The notes under the pieces are model-generated. The model saw only the letters and a program-made list of their open reading frames with translations. It was not told the origin of the DNA and searched no databases. Positions 28,596 to 37,775 of a stretch of DNA of 64,000 nucleotides are shown in pieces. Position numbers and translations under genes: made by a program. Numbering within the stretch: the stretch's first letter is position 1; the number at the start of each line of letters is the position of its first letter. Source of the stretch: JAZKFT01 sp040386335 (GTDB lineage: Bacteria > Bacteroidota > Bacteroidia > Chitinophagales > Chitinophagaceae); the NCBI GenBank assembly GCA_040386335.1, contig JAZKFT010000017.1, forward strand, positions 124,001 to 188,000, read 5' to 3'.

Positions 28596-29285
28596 GTGAA
28601 GAATACAAACCCCGTCCTCATTATCCTGGCAGCGGTAATGGCTGCAGGCTGTGGATCCAAAATCGTTAAACGTAATTTGGTGATCAAAGAAATGAATTGG
28701 GAATATGTAGTTTACCTAGAAGAACTCAAAACAGTTCAAAAAGAAACCTGGGCCGATCAGTTGCCCGAAAACGCCAAAAGGATTTCGGAACGCATCGTAC
28801 CTAAAGGAACCAACACATTCATCCGGGAAGAAACCTATACCGAAAAGGAAAAATACATCTGCGGAACGGAACACTATGGCACCGCCACCTACCAAACCAG
28901 GCCCCAATACTGCGAAAGAGAGGTTACCAGGAAACGGTCCATTATGGGCATCCTGCCGGAGGATAGGGTAGCCGTTACCTACGAGCTAAAAGAATGGCAG
29001 GAAGCCGGCAAAGACAAAGCCTATTTAACCCGGGGAACCGATTTGCAGACACCTGCCTTCAGCGAAACGAAGCCGGCTGGCGATACCATCCGGACCGGAA
29101 GAAAGACCGCCTTTTATGCCATCACGCTCGCCGGTACCGATCCCCGGGATACCCGGACTTATGAAACAACACTCAGTGCCGAAAATTTTGCTGCTTACAA
29201 ACGCGGCCAACTGGTGACCGCCGAATTTTGGGATGAGAAGAGTGAGCAACCACTATCGATACGACCGGTAGATAAACAGCCTTAA
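28596..29285 (+). CDS. Hypothetical lipoprotein
   Basis: The open frame starts at 28554, but a GTG at 28596 gives a compact lipoprotein signal (NPVLIILAAVMAAGC, lipobox AAGC) and 229 residues, so it is the chosen start. The mature part is charged, with an EREVTRKRS-type stretch, two cysteines (CGTEH, YCERE) and a C-terminal half of beta character ending EFWDEKSEQPLS. I do not recognise a family. Predicted to be membrane-anchored on the periplasmic or outer face. It is divergent from the response regulator and runs directly into the decayed regulator copy. Confidence 0.75.
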   Translation: MKNTNPVLIILAAVMAAGCGSKIVKRNLVIKEMNWEYVVYLEELKTVQKETWADQLPENAKRISERIVPKGTNTFIREETYTEKEKYICGTEHYGTATYQTRPQYCEREVTRKRSIMGILPEDRVAVTYELKEWQEAGKDKAYLTRGTDLQTPAFSETKPAGDTIRTGRKTAFYAITLAGTDPRDTRTYETTLSAENFAAYKRGQLVTAEFWDEKSEQPLSIRPVDKQP

Positions 29286-29315
29286 AGGATAGTGGTGAAA
29301 TGAAAACAGCCAGGT

Positions 29316-29575
29316 TTTGTTTGAGTTAGGAGGTAAATTGCCGGAATATTATGTCGGAGCTGTAACCGTTCGGCCGTTTCGATGCCACCCGGTTTTCCTC
29401 AGGTTCAAGTCGGGTAAAATAATATCGGGTTTCTCATCCAAGACATTCAGAAGCACTTCTTCTTCACTTGGCAGGATGCGGTTATCTCGTAGCCCATTTT
29501 GGTCAGCTGCATCGAGATCTTAGCGCCAATCAGCATCTCGTCTTCCACGACGCGTATCTTAATTAATGTCTCCAT
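29316..29575 (-). pseudogene. Decayed 5' copy of the LytTR response-regulator gene
   Basis: From the ATG at 29575 the sequence reads METLIKIRVVEDEMLIGAKI, matching residues 1-20 of the 27559-28305 protein. A one-base deletion after MGYEIT then shifts the frame. Skipping it restores ILPSEEEVLLNVLDEKPDII, and further on ETAERLQLRHNIPAIYL. The receiver Asp context is mutated (LPDL), and homology stops near 29318, before the LytTR domain. About 95 bp upstream (29576-29680) also match the DNA upstream of the intact gene, so promoter and 5' half were duplicated together. Confidence 0.88.
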
Positions 29576-29796
29576 GATAGGTTTTAAGGGTTGGTTGGGA
29601 TATCAATCCGGTCGCCACCATCAAGGGTTTGGAATTGACGATCAATAATTTACAATGGGTGTAAAACGGTCAACTCTCTGCTATATGCGGTTCCACGAAC
29701 CTTGCTTAGGAAATACAGTGCAGATTTGGTAGAAGGCCGGCAGGCTGACTTTCGAAAAACATAACCAAAAAACTATGGCGAGACGACCAGCGGGGT

Positions 29797-31482
29797 TTAT
29801 AAAACTACCACCACCACATTATCGCCAGTGCCAGATGGGGCAACTGTTATACTTGTGGCGGTCTTTGTTGCCTTCGTGTACACACCGTTCCGGAACACGA
29901 TCACTTTGTGGTTGGTGAGATTGGCAGTCGTATTAAATTGGGTCTGTCCTGCTGTTGCCGTAAAAACTTCGTCAGGAATCGCATCCGAAGCCACCCAGGT
30001 GCCCAGGCCATTCGCATCACTGGTAAGTACTTTGCCTGCTCCCTGTGTGCCATCTGCAAATTTGGGGGAACCTATTACATGCAGCTTTGCGTTGGGGCTG
30101 GTCGTACCTACGCCTAACTGCCCGGAGGAATTAAACACACTGTGCGGAGTTCCGGCATAACTAAAGCCTATAGAGCCGCCATTGGAACTGCCGATCAGCG
30201 CCGACTGCAGGCCAAGGCCCTGGTTAAAATAAAAGCCGGTACCGCTATAGCCGTCCCAGTATTCAATTTTCGGCACACGCAGCACCTGATTGGGCACATC
30301 CGCCTGGAACAAAATGTTGCTTTGAAAACCACTTACACCATCAGCAATCTGGATACGATTATTGATACCCGACGATTTGCCCAGGTTGGGCGACACCTTG
30401 GATTTCCCATAGAGAAACACTGCTGCTGCCCGGGTAGCACAGCTATCGATAGCGCCTCCATAAAAATGCGTCCCGTCGGCGGAATAAATGCCGTTGTTGC
30501 TGGCGAAAAGCAGGGTGGGATCGTCTAAATTGGTGAAGCTTTCAAAGTATTTTTGTGGGCCGGAGTTGGTATAGTAAGTACCGTCACAAAGCCCTGACAC
30601 CAACACCGGGCGCAATTTGCTAAACCAGCTTTCATTCTTGAACCGGTTCATGACCGTATCAAAATAAGTTTTGTACTCTGACATCGACGAAGTGTTCTCC
30701 GCCTCACCCTGCCGCCATAATATTAATGAAATACTATCCACGCCGGATGCAGCGATCTGGCTGCGGATATTGGTAAAACGCGTTCCCGAAGGAGCAAACC
30801 ATTTGGCTATTGGCGCCCCGTTTTCAAAAGACAGGATTACCCTCACCACCCTGTTTTGCGCCCTGGCAATATTTTTCGCAAACTGAAAACCCAGGTTATT
30901 GCTCGTGCCAATATTCCATATCACCCAGGCGGTGCCATTCCAATATAGCACCCGGTTGTCAGGCGTTACGTCGCCCTTGTTACCGGCATTGTTGTATGGC
31001 ATAATCTGCATATTACTCTGCCCTGTAGCCAGGAGCGTCAGCGGTGGCAGGTTGCTGGTGAAATCCGCTATCGGATCATAATATTTCTCAACCGACCACT
31101 TCCCCATGAAGAAGGATCGAACCGGCCACGAGCCTTTATTGCCTTCGGAATTATCTACCCAAAATATGGTAGTGTCTCCCGGAGCTGTTGTTTGAAACAC
31201 ATAGTTGTGCCAGTTGCTGGTGGGCCCTGCCCCAGGCTTTTTTAATTTCAATACACCATTCTTATCGGTGGTAAGTATGCTATCCTCGGTGCCGTTGTTC
31301 TTCAATTTAGAAAAAACAATCACTTCTTTAGCTGTTGCGTTTTTCCCTTTAAAAACGACGCTATCATAGCCGCTGAACGTGGTGCTGCGTGCTCTCAACA
31401 GCAGTTCGTTGCTATCTGGTTGCGACAAAGCACATAGAAATGACGCTGATACAAGTATCAGGAACAGCAGTTTTGTTCTCAT
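29797..31482 (-). CDS. Secreted SGNH/SASA-type carbohydrate esterase with tail-fibre-like C-terminus
   Basis: The frame extends to 31683, but only the Met at 31482 starts a signal peptide (MRTKLLFLILVSASFLCALS), giving 561 residues. An N-terminal beta domain (about 20-140) precedes an SGNH hydrolase of the sialate O-acetylesterase (SASA) type. Its landmarks are the nucleophile block GQSNM (about residue 152), LWRQGEAE (about 255) and the DGTHF catalytic Asp-His block (about 334). After about 370 comes a segment typical of fibre-like proteins (GVGTTSPNAKLHVIG) and a beta C-terminus. Likely removes acetyl groups from glycans outside the cell or in the periplasm. No T9SS signal is evident. Confidence 0.82.
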   Translation of the reverse strand: MRTKLLFLILVSASFLCALSQPDSNELLLRARSTTFSGYDSVVFKGKNATAKEVIVFSKLKNNGTEDSILTTDKNGVLKLKKPGAGPTSNWHNYVFQTTAPGDTTIFWVDNSEGNKGSWPVRSFFMGKWSVEKYYDPIADFTSNLPPLTLLATGQSNMQIMPYNNAGNKGDVTPDNRVLYWNGTAWVIWNIGTSNNLGFQFAKNIARAQNRVVRVILSFENGAPIAKWFAPSGTRFTNIRSQIAASGVDSISLILWRQGEAENTSSMSEYKTYFDTVMNRFKNESWFSKLRPVLVSGLCDGTYYTNSGPQKYFESFTNLDDPTLLFASNNGIYSADGTHFYGGAIDSCATRAAAVFLYGKSKVSPNLGKSSGINNRIQIADGVSGFQSNILFQADVPNQVLRVPKIEYWDGYSGTGFYFNQGLGLQSALIGSSNGGSIGFSYAGTPHSVFNSSGQLGVGTTSPNAKLHVIGSPKFADGTQGAGKVLTSDANGLGTWVASDAIPDEVFTATAGQTQFNTTANLTNHKVIVFRNGVYTKATKTATSITVAPSGTGDNVVVVVL

Positions 31483-31875
31483 AGAAATTATAGAATGGCT
31501 GTTGCAAATAAAGAAAAGACTGGCAGAAGAATTTGTTCTATACTGTTCAGAAAATTTGGCTGGTAACGTGCTGGCGAAATGTATAGATTCTTTTGCCTTT
31601 ACTGGGGTTGCCCCAAAATCAGTATCACCGGATATCCAACCCATGCCGTTGTCGGTGCTGTCACTCACAACTACCACATTCAAAGCTCCATTAGAAAAAT
31701 GCTGGCTTTCTTGTGTACTGGTAATTTAAAAGCGGGCAGACTTTGTCTGGGTTGGAAAGCCGTTGGTGATAATACCAAACCGCGTCGTGGGTGGAGATAT
31801 TCAAAGAACAAAATCCATAGCCAGCACCCAAAATTGCAATGGCTATTCTTATTCAGCTATACGTCCAATTATAGA
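31483..31875. other. Intergenic region upstream of the esterase
   Basis: An open reading frame extends in frame above the esterase (from a TTG at 31683), but it lacks any signal or domain and is probably chance. Nothing else was recognised apart from the terminator at 31876-31909. Confidence 0.4.
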
Positions 31876-31909
31876 ACTAAAAAAGCACCAGCTCTTTCGA
31901 ACCGGTGCT
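31876..31909 (-). terminator. Hairpin terminator downstream of the 31936-36276 gene
   Basis: GCACC-GTTC-type stem: GCACCAGCTCTTTCGAACCGGTGC. On the minus strand it is followed by GCTTTTTTAG. The same hairpin family (TTCTTTCGAACC core) follows the related genes at 44711-44736 and 37641-37666. Confidence 0.8.
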
Positions 31910-31935
31910 GTGTTTATGTAGAAAGAAATCCAGGA

Positions 31936-34900
31936 CTAATTCGGCGGCAACACCAAACACTTACCATTTACCGCAACCGATTTGGTAGTGGTGGTGCGCA
32001 CGTTACCACCACTGCGTACCTGTACACTTGCAGCCACAGCTCCCACTGTGTTCACGTAGCATGGGTTGGGTGTACCACCAGGTACAATTACATGGGTGAA
32101 GGTACCCGGCACTTTGTTGATGTTCCAGTTGCCGGCGGTGTTCCAGTCATTGCTCACGGTACCGGTCCAGGTGGCCACTTCAAGGATCACATTGGCAAAA
32201 GCGGTGTCGGTACAGCCTACGCCATTTGCGGCTACCAGGCGATAGGTGCCGGGTGGCGCCGTAGTCGTATTGCCGGTATTCCAGCTCGGGGTGAGGCCGG
32301 TGGTGTTAAAAAGGGTGGTAAGGTTGGTGGTTTCGCCAAAGCAATTTTTATTAACTGTTACATCCGGGCCAAGAGACGGGGCAGCAGTGTTATTGAAAGT
32401 TACCACGGTACTGGTGGTATCTGTACAACCAAAGCCGTTGGTAACGGTGGCGATGTAGGTGCCGGAAGTGGATACTGTAATAGTTGGCGTGGTGGCGCCG
32501 CCTGGCGACCATACCACCCTGTTTACCGGCGAAGCAGACGGTACCTGCCAGGTGGGGGCATTTACAAAAGTTCCATTATTGCCATTGGCGGTAGCATCTG
32601 CTACGATGTTACCCGTGCCCGCATCAAATTTATAATAGGCCACCAGGCCGGCACTGTTCGTTGCTACCGTTGTATTCATATAAGTCTGAATTTCGGTGGG
32701 TGTTCTTACATCATTCCATATCCGCAATTCGTCCATGCTGCCATTGAAATGATTACAGGCACAAGAAGTTGGTTGCTGCCTGCCGATATTCATGGGCTGG
32801 GCATCCTGGAAAAACGTAGTAGCGGCTGTGCCCGAAGCGACGCCGTTGATGTAAAACCTGACCGTCGATGCACTAAATGTAATCGCTACATGTGTCCAGG
32901 TATTTTGTGGTACGGTGCCGGTTGAATAATACCATAAACCCGTGGTCTTATTATAAACCCCCATTTTATTTAAATTGGTATTGGGGTTTAATTGCCATAA
33001 ATAATCAAAATCTCCTTTGTCTATAATTGTTCTGTTTTGGCCGGAATAATTTACCCAGGCTTCTATACTAAAAGTGGCACCCAAATTAATGCTGGCACTA
33101 TGCGGAACGGTAATGTACTGGCTGCTGGCACTGTTAAATGAAAGGGCATTGTTTATGCCCATATTAGCATTTAATGTAACGGACTGGCCGGTACATATTG
33201 AAGTGGAACCGCTTGCAGTAACATTAGGGGCCACAGGCTGTGGCAGGAACGTGACCGGAATGCTTGTGTTATTTGAACAACCATCATCATTGCTAACAGA
33301 GACGACGTAGCTGCCTGCGGCTGTCGCAGTAATGCTTTGGGTAGTGGCACCACCCGGCGACCAGGAAATGGATGATCTTGCCTGCCAGGTTGGTCCGTTT
33401 ACCAGCGTTCCGTTATTAGCATTGCTGGTGGCATCTGCGGCTGTAGTACCCGTAGTTTCATCAAATTTGTAATAAGCTACAAGCCCTGCGCTGTTGGCAG
33501 CGACCGTATTCATATTATTCTGGAGCTCTGTTTGTGTTCGCGCCACATTCCATAGCCGCAACTCGTCCATCTTTCCATTAAAATGATTACAGCCACAACT
33601 TGTGGGTTGTTGCCGGCCAATATTCATCGGTTGAACATCTTGCGAAAATGAGACAGCGGCGGTACCCGAAGCAACGCCGTTAATATAAAATGTGAGTGTC
33701 CCTGCGTTGAGGGTAATGGCCACATGTGTCCAGGTATTTTGTGGCACGGCACCTGTGGAGTAAGACCATGCAGCCATGGCCTTATTATAAAAGCCCATTT
33801 TATTGCCGCTGTTGTTCGCGTTCAATTGCCATAAAAAATCATAATCGCCTTTGTCAATAATTGTTCTGCCTATGTTGCCGGAGTATTTTACCCATGCCTC
33901 TATTGAAAAGGTAGCACCTAAATTGATGCTGGCACTATGTGGTACCGTAACATATTGGCTATTGGCCTGGGTAAACGAAAGCGCGTTATTGCCGACCACA
34001 TTAGAGGTTAAGAGCACAGAGCTTCCGTTGCAGAATGCGGTTGGGCCATTGGGAGTAATAATGGGCGCTGCGGGTCTTGCATTTATGATAATAGTTGTTG
34101 TAGCACTTGTGTCACAGTCATTTGGAAGGAAGTAAGTGTAGGTAAGCGTTTGTGTTCCTGCCGACGTGTTGAATGTATTGCCGGTAACACCGGTGCCAGA
34201 CCATACCCCGCCTGCGGGAGAGCCGGATAGCGGAATTGTTGATATATTACTACACACAGGGCCATAGCTTCCAGGTGTTAGCGGAACCAATAGCCCCAAC
34301 TTAAAATTATAGCTAACTGTAGTAGTGTAAGTGCCATCCGTTAATTGCAGGGTAGCCGTTAATGTGCTTCCGCAGGCACCGTTGATCTTAAAGCTAAAAG
34401 GCCTTACCACGGTAGCCCCGCCTGTTGCTAACACGCCATAGTTTTGTGCCGCACCTGGCGATGTAATACCGCCTGTTGCCAATAAAGTGGCAGTTAGTGA
34501 ATTCGTATTCAAATCGCCATTATTCGCAAGGCCCAGGTTTACAGTTACTGTTTCACCGGAATCAAGCGATGTAATACCGTTGATGTTGCCGGATACAGGT
34601 GTGAATCCCGCGCCAAGTACATAGGGTCTTGGGGCAACAGAGACATTCGCCCACCAGGTTCCCCATCTATCGTAACCATCGGCAGGAAGCCTTGCATATT
34701 CCTGTACGGTCCAAAAATTTAAACCGTTATTCGGGTCAACTGATACTGAAGAATAATCGCCCCAACGATTGGAAGGGCCGCCGAAATATTTGCCGTATTT
34801 CGCAATACCGTCCTTATAAACATACGCTTCCCGAAACGTATTTACCGCATCGGTATTGATTCGCAAGGCATAACATGCACTTGGGAAAATTTCTGCATTA

Positions 34901-36276
34901 AACGTTGCACAACCAATCAGCGCATCATCGTTCTGATTTACGTCGATAGAGGGAAACGCATAAAAATTCGTTCCAGTTGCATCGTCGATCCTGCCCCGTT
35001 GCAGCACAGCGGCGGCGGGGCTTAACTGCCACCATTGTATGCTGGAGCGGGTGGGTACACCGGCCGGCAAAAAAACAGTGTGTGTACACCAGATTTTGCC
35101 ATTCCTGTAAATTGTTTTCTGCATCCTGGCATCGTTGCAGGCAATCTTGTCGACAGAGCCTGCCTGCGGTGCAAAATTTGTGGGCCCTGATCCCGACCAG
35201 GTATTTGGTGTGCTTACCAACGTAACTGCCGACAACACTTCCGAACCAATGGCTCCCGTTATGGTATAAAAACCAATAAGGCCGGAAGCGCTATTATAAT
35301 TCTGCGTGAGGTACATGGTTGAAATAGCGTTGTCGTAAGTGATGGCAGGCACCAGGGTGTACCCGGTGCTTCCCGGATTAATAGTCGTAACTGCCGGCGA
35401 AGCAACACCGGCATACAAATCAGCTTTTTTATAAATAAAAACGCGTCCTCCGACACCATTGCTAACGCTATTTGTATACATATTTCCCGTTACCACGATC
35501 CAGTCTTTATTAAACCCTATGCTCGGGTAATCAAACCAGTTGGTGTTTCCGGCATCCGCATCTGTTGAATATAAATTCCAGCTACCGGTCGGGTTATTGG
35601 TTTGTGACACACCTATTAACAAGGCCGAGCTTGCCGACCTGGAATTGGCACAAGCCGTAATGATCCAACGGCTGTTGTAGGGGTCGTAAATAATTTTTGG
35701 GTCAAAGGTGTTGGGATTGCCAAGGGAGGAAAAGAAGGCATTTAACGTAACAGTGCTGAGAACAGTGCCGGTGCGGGTACTGATGCGCAGTTCAGTATTT
35801 AATGTGGTCATCACATGGTTTGGGCCTACCTGCCCGCCTACATCTGGTGGAATAAGGTTGTTGTTATCGTCTATGCCATTGAAGTCAATAATGGGAGTGG
35901 GTGAGGGAACGGCGTCAACGCGGGAAGGGATATTTGGTGCATTTTGCGTTGGCATTTTGCCAAACGGGTCACGCATGATTTTTGCATTTTTAGGAACTTT
36001 CAGGTCCTTCATTTCTTCTTCTCCTTCCTCTTCTTTGGCGCTGCCGTTCTTATTGCTGGCAATTCTTTTCTCATTGGGGTCAAAAGGATGTGCACGGCTA
36101 TAAGCCTCGATGGTTTTAAAATCAATGATGGACGATTTTGCAACGCTTATCTGTTTACCGCTTTTCTGCGAAAAAACATGGTTGCCAATCAGCAACAGGC
36201 ATGCAACGAGGAAAGCAGGGATGGGCCGCTGTAATTTTTTGTACCGGGTCATTGTAGAGAAATCCTTTTTCATCAA
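31936..36276 (-). CDS. Large secreted protein: propeller-like N-domain, CARDB/Ig segments, two LamG domains
   Basis: 1446 residues. The signal peptide lies after a short basic lead (PAFLVACLLLIGNHVFSQ). Residues about 110-550 form a BNR/propeller-like region (IIDFNGIDDNNNLIPPDVGG; NHVMTTLNTELRIS), followed by a CARDB-like segment and Ig-like repeats. Two LamG domains follow (about 764-958 and 1040-1238; KMDELRLWNVART and SMDELRIWNDVRT). The C-terminal ~80 residues (TWTGTVSNDWNTAGNW ... NGKCLVLPPN) are nearly identical to the end of the 44761-50778 protein. Unlike most proteins with this domain, no T9SS sorting module follows. Predicted surface-exposed ligand-binding protein, possibly with its own C-terminal anchor. 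Confidence 0.87.
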   Translation of the reverse strand: MMKKDFSTMTRYKKLQRPIPAFLVACLLLIGNHVFSQKSGKQISVAKSSIIDFKTIEAYSRAHPFDPNEKRIASNKNGSAKEEEGEEEMKDLKVPKNAKIMRDPFGKMPTQNAPNIPSRVDAVPSPTPIIDFNGIDDNNNLIPPDVGGQVGPNHVMTTLNTELRISTRTGTVLSTVTLNAFFSSLGNPNTFDPKIIYDPYNSRWIITACANSRSASSALLIGVSQTNNPTGSWNLYSTDADAGNTNWFDYPSIGFNKDWIVVTGNMYTNSVSNGVGGRVFIYKKADLYAGVASPAVTTINPGSTGYTLVPAITYDNAISTMYLTQNYNSASGLIGFYTITGAIGSEVLSAVTLVSTPNTWSGSGPTNFAPQAGSVDKIACNDARMQKTIYRNGKIWCTHTVFLPAGVPTRSSIQWWQLSPAAAVLQRGRIDDATGTNFYAFPSIDVNQNDDALIGCATFNAEIFPSACYALRINTDAVNTFREAYVYKDGIAKYGKYFGGPSNRWGDYSSVSVDPNNGLNFWTVQEYARLPADGYDRWGTWWANVSVAPRPYVLGAGFTPVSGNINGITSLDSGETVTVNLGLANNGDLNTNSLTATLLATGGITSPGAAQNYGVLATGGATVVRPFSFKINGACGSTLTATLQLTDGTYTTTVSYNFKLGLLVPLTPGSYGPVCSNISTIPLSGSPAGGVWSGTGVTGNTFNTSAGTQTLTYTYFLPNDCDTSATTTIIINARPAAPIITPNGPTAFCNGSSVLLTSNVVGNNALSFTQANSQYVTVPHSASINLGATFSIEAWVKYSGNIGRTIIDKGDYDFLWQLNANNSGNKMGFYNKAMAAWSYSTGAVPQNTWTHVAITLNAGTLTFYINGVASGTAAVSFSQDVQPMNIGRQQPTSCGCNHFNGKMDELRLWNVARTQTELQNNMNTVAANSAGLVAYYKFDETTGTTAADATSNANNGTLVNGPTWQARSSISWSPGGATTQSITATAAGSYVVSVSNDDGCSNNTSIPVTFLPQPVAPNVTASGSTSICTGQSVTLNANMGINNALSFNSASSQYITVPHSASINLGATFSIEAWVNYSGQNRTIIDKGDFDYLWQLNPNTNLNKMGVYNKTTGLWYYSTGTVPQNTWTHVAITFSASTVRFYINGVASGTAATTFFQDAQPMNIGRQQPTSCACNHFNGSMDELRIWNDVRTPTEIQTYMNTTVATNSAGLVAYYKFDAGTGNIVADATANGNNGTFVNAPTWQVPSASPVNRVVWSPGGATTPTITVSTSGTYIATVTNGFGCTDTTSTVVTFNNTAAPSLGPDVTVNKNCFGETTNLTTLFNTTGLTPSWNTGNTTTAPPGTYRLVAANGVGCTDTAFANVILEVATWTGTVSNDWNTAGNWNINKVPGTFTHVIVPGGTPNPCYVNTVGAVAASVQVRSGGNVRTTTTKSVAVNGKCLVLPPN

Positions 36277-36541
36277 AAGAGGTTTGTAGTGAGGTCACCG
36301 CGACATTAAAGTACCGCCGGGCCTGGCTTTACGGGTAAGCAACTACCGGCAGCGAATAAAGTCACTGGTAAAAATGCCGAAAGCTAATAAATTAAATTAT
36401 TGAAAACGATTGACTTCACCCGAAACCGGATTGAAAAGTTTCTTTGCACATGACTTTTAGTTGCCTGGAGAAGAGCAGGTTAAATAACTACCCTAAAATC
36501 CGATTGGTTCATATTCTTTGCGCATGTTGGCCCCGGCTCCT

Positions 36542-37567
36542 TTACCCATGCTGCTGCATACCATCGCGTATCAGCACCGTTAACCGCTGCCTGATCCAAT
36601 TATAATTTTCCACCTCCAGTTCTGCCAGCATCTGGTCATTGTCAATATCGAAATCATCGCAAACATCATCCAATATTTCTTTACTGATAGCAGCCTGTCT
36701 TTGTTCGTTCGCAGGATCCGGCCTGCCAATTTTGGAGATGGCACTGTTGATCCGGTTCGCATTGATATAAGGCGCCATGGCCTCCACCAGGAAAGATAGC
36801 TGCTCTGTCCTGGTAGATACTTTCGGGATAAACGACCATTTCTCCGCTTCGTGAAACTTGTTGTCTTCATCGAATTCGGGGTTCTTCAATTTGATGATTG
36901 GACGTAGATCCGTATGCCTGAGTGATGAATGAGCCAATGGTTTTATCACCACACCTTCAATGAGGTTATTGTCAAGCGGGGGCAATCCCAAAGCTGGGGG
37001 GATGGTTGAATTTATCCGGAGATTGAAATCCAATACTTCATTCAATTTGCCCGTAAACAGCGGTTTGACATACAATAACCCGGATTGTTCAAAATACCGG
37101 ATGGCGCTATCGTAATCAAGATATTGCTTGATACCCTCCCTTTCGAAGGCGATATCAAATGCGCAAAATGCTATAGATGGTGAATAATACACACCCGTTT
37201 GGATCGCCTCCACATTGGGATCAGGCGAAACTCGGGGGTGTGGGTATCGTCCTCCGAAAAGTTCACCATAAATGATATAGGTGTCCGCTTCAATATCGAG
37301 GCTCAATTGTTCGAACAACAGCAATACATTGTCTTCTATTTGAGACACTACTGCCTGGAATCCGAAGAAATCATCGCCCCAGGCCAGGAAGTCTTTTCGT
37401 TTTGCAAAGAATAATTTCCTGTCGTGGTATAAGATGCTGAAGTTGGCGCCATGCACTTTTTCAGTCACCACCCATTTCAACTTTCCCATTTCGCTCAATG
37501 CCTTTTCATCCAACCCAAGGTTCTTCAGGTTTTTCGGCATTTTTTCATATTCAGGATTTTTATCCAC
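36542..37567 (-). CDS. RNA ligase, Rnl2 family
   Basis: 341 residues with the nucleotidyltransferase motifs in order: motif I EKVHGAN (nucleophile Lys37), an FFAKRKDFL segment (motif Ia/II region), motif III YGELFGG (Glu102), motif IV IEGVVIKP (Glu204) and motif V IIKLKN (Lys226 and Lys228). It belongs to the T4 Rnl2/RNA-editing ligase type, which seals 3'-OH/5'-PO4 nicks in RNA using ATP through a lysyl-AMP intermediate. The C-terminal ~100 helical residues fit the usual Rnl2 C-domain. There is no adjacent kinase/phosphatase of the Pnkp type. A UvrD-like helicase is the next gene upstream, but it appears to have arrived separately. Confidence 0.88.
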   Translation of the reverse strand: MDKNPEYEKMPKNLKNLGLDEKALSEMGKLKWVVTEKVHGANFSILYHDRKLFFAKRKDFLAWGDDFFGFQAVVSQIEDNVLLLFEQLSLDIEADTYIIYGELFGGRYPHPRVSPDPNVEAIQTGVYYSPSIAFCAFDIAFEREGIKQYLDYDSAIRYFEQSGLLYVKPLFTGKLNEVLDFNLRINSTIPPALGLPPLDNNLIEGVVIKPLAHSSLRHTDLRPIIKLKNPEFDEDNKFHEAEKWSFIPKVSTRTEQLSFLVEAMAPYINANRINSAISKIGRPDPANEQRQAAISKEILDDVCDDFDIDNDQMLAELEVENYNWIRQRLTVLIRDGMQQHG

Positions 37568-37640
37568 GATGCTTAGTTTTATGATGGTCGTCGCTCCCCA
37601 AATGGTGTGTATAACTGGAACGATATGCCAAGATAAACAA

Positions 37641-37666
37641 AGCCCGAGTTCTTTCGAACCGATGCT
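37641..37666 (-). terminator. Degenerate terminator hairpin of the adhesin remnant
   Basis: GTTCTTTCGAAC core with AGC...GCT flanks, homologous to the hairpins at 31885-31908 and 44711-44736. It lies 26 bp beyond the stop codon of the remnant's last fragment. Confidence 0.6.
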
Positions 37667-37691
37667 ACATTATCATGAGTGAAGATTGCAA

Positions 37692-37770
37692 TTAGTTCTG
37701 TGCCAGCACCAAGCACTTCCCATTAACCGTTACCGATTTGTTCGTGGTAGTGCGCACATTGCCGCTCCCG
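37692..37770 (-). pseudogene. 3' fragment of an adhesin gene, cut off by the helicase insertion
   Basis: On the minus strand the DNA reads GSGNVRTTTNKSVTVNGKCL followed by VLAQN and a stop. This matches GGNVRTVTTKSVMVNGKCL at the end of the 44761-50778 protein. It ends abruptly at the helicase stop codon, and the missing upstream part resumes at 40471. Confidence 0.85.
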
Positions 37771-37775
37771 GTGCA

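Noticed and set aside
31579..32925. 448-codon plus-strand open frame
   Set aside because: It overlaps the well-supported LamG/Ig gene on the other strand, has no recognisable domain and mirrors the codon bias of its partner.
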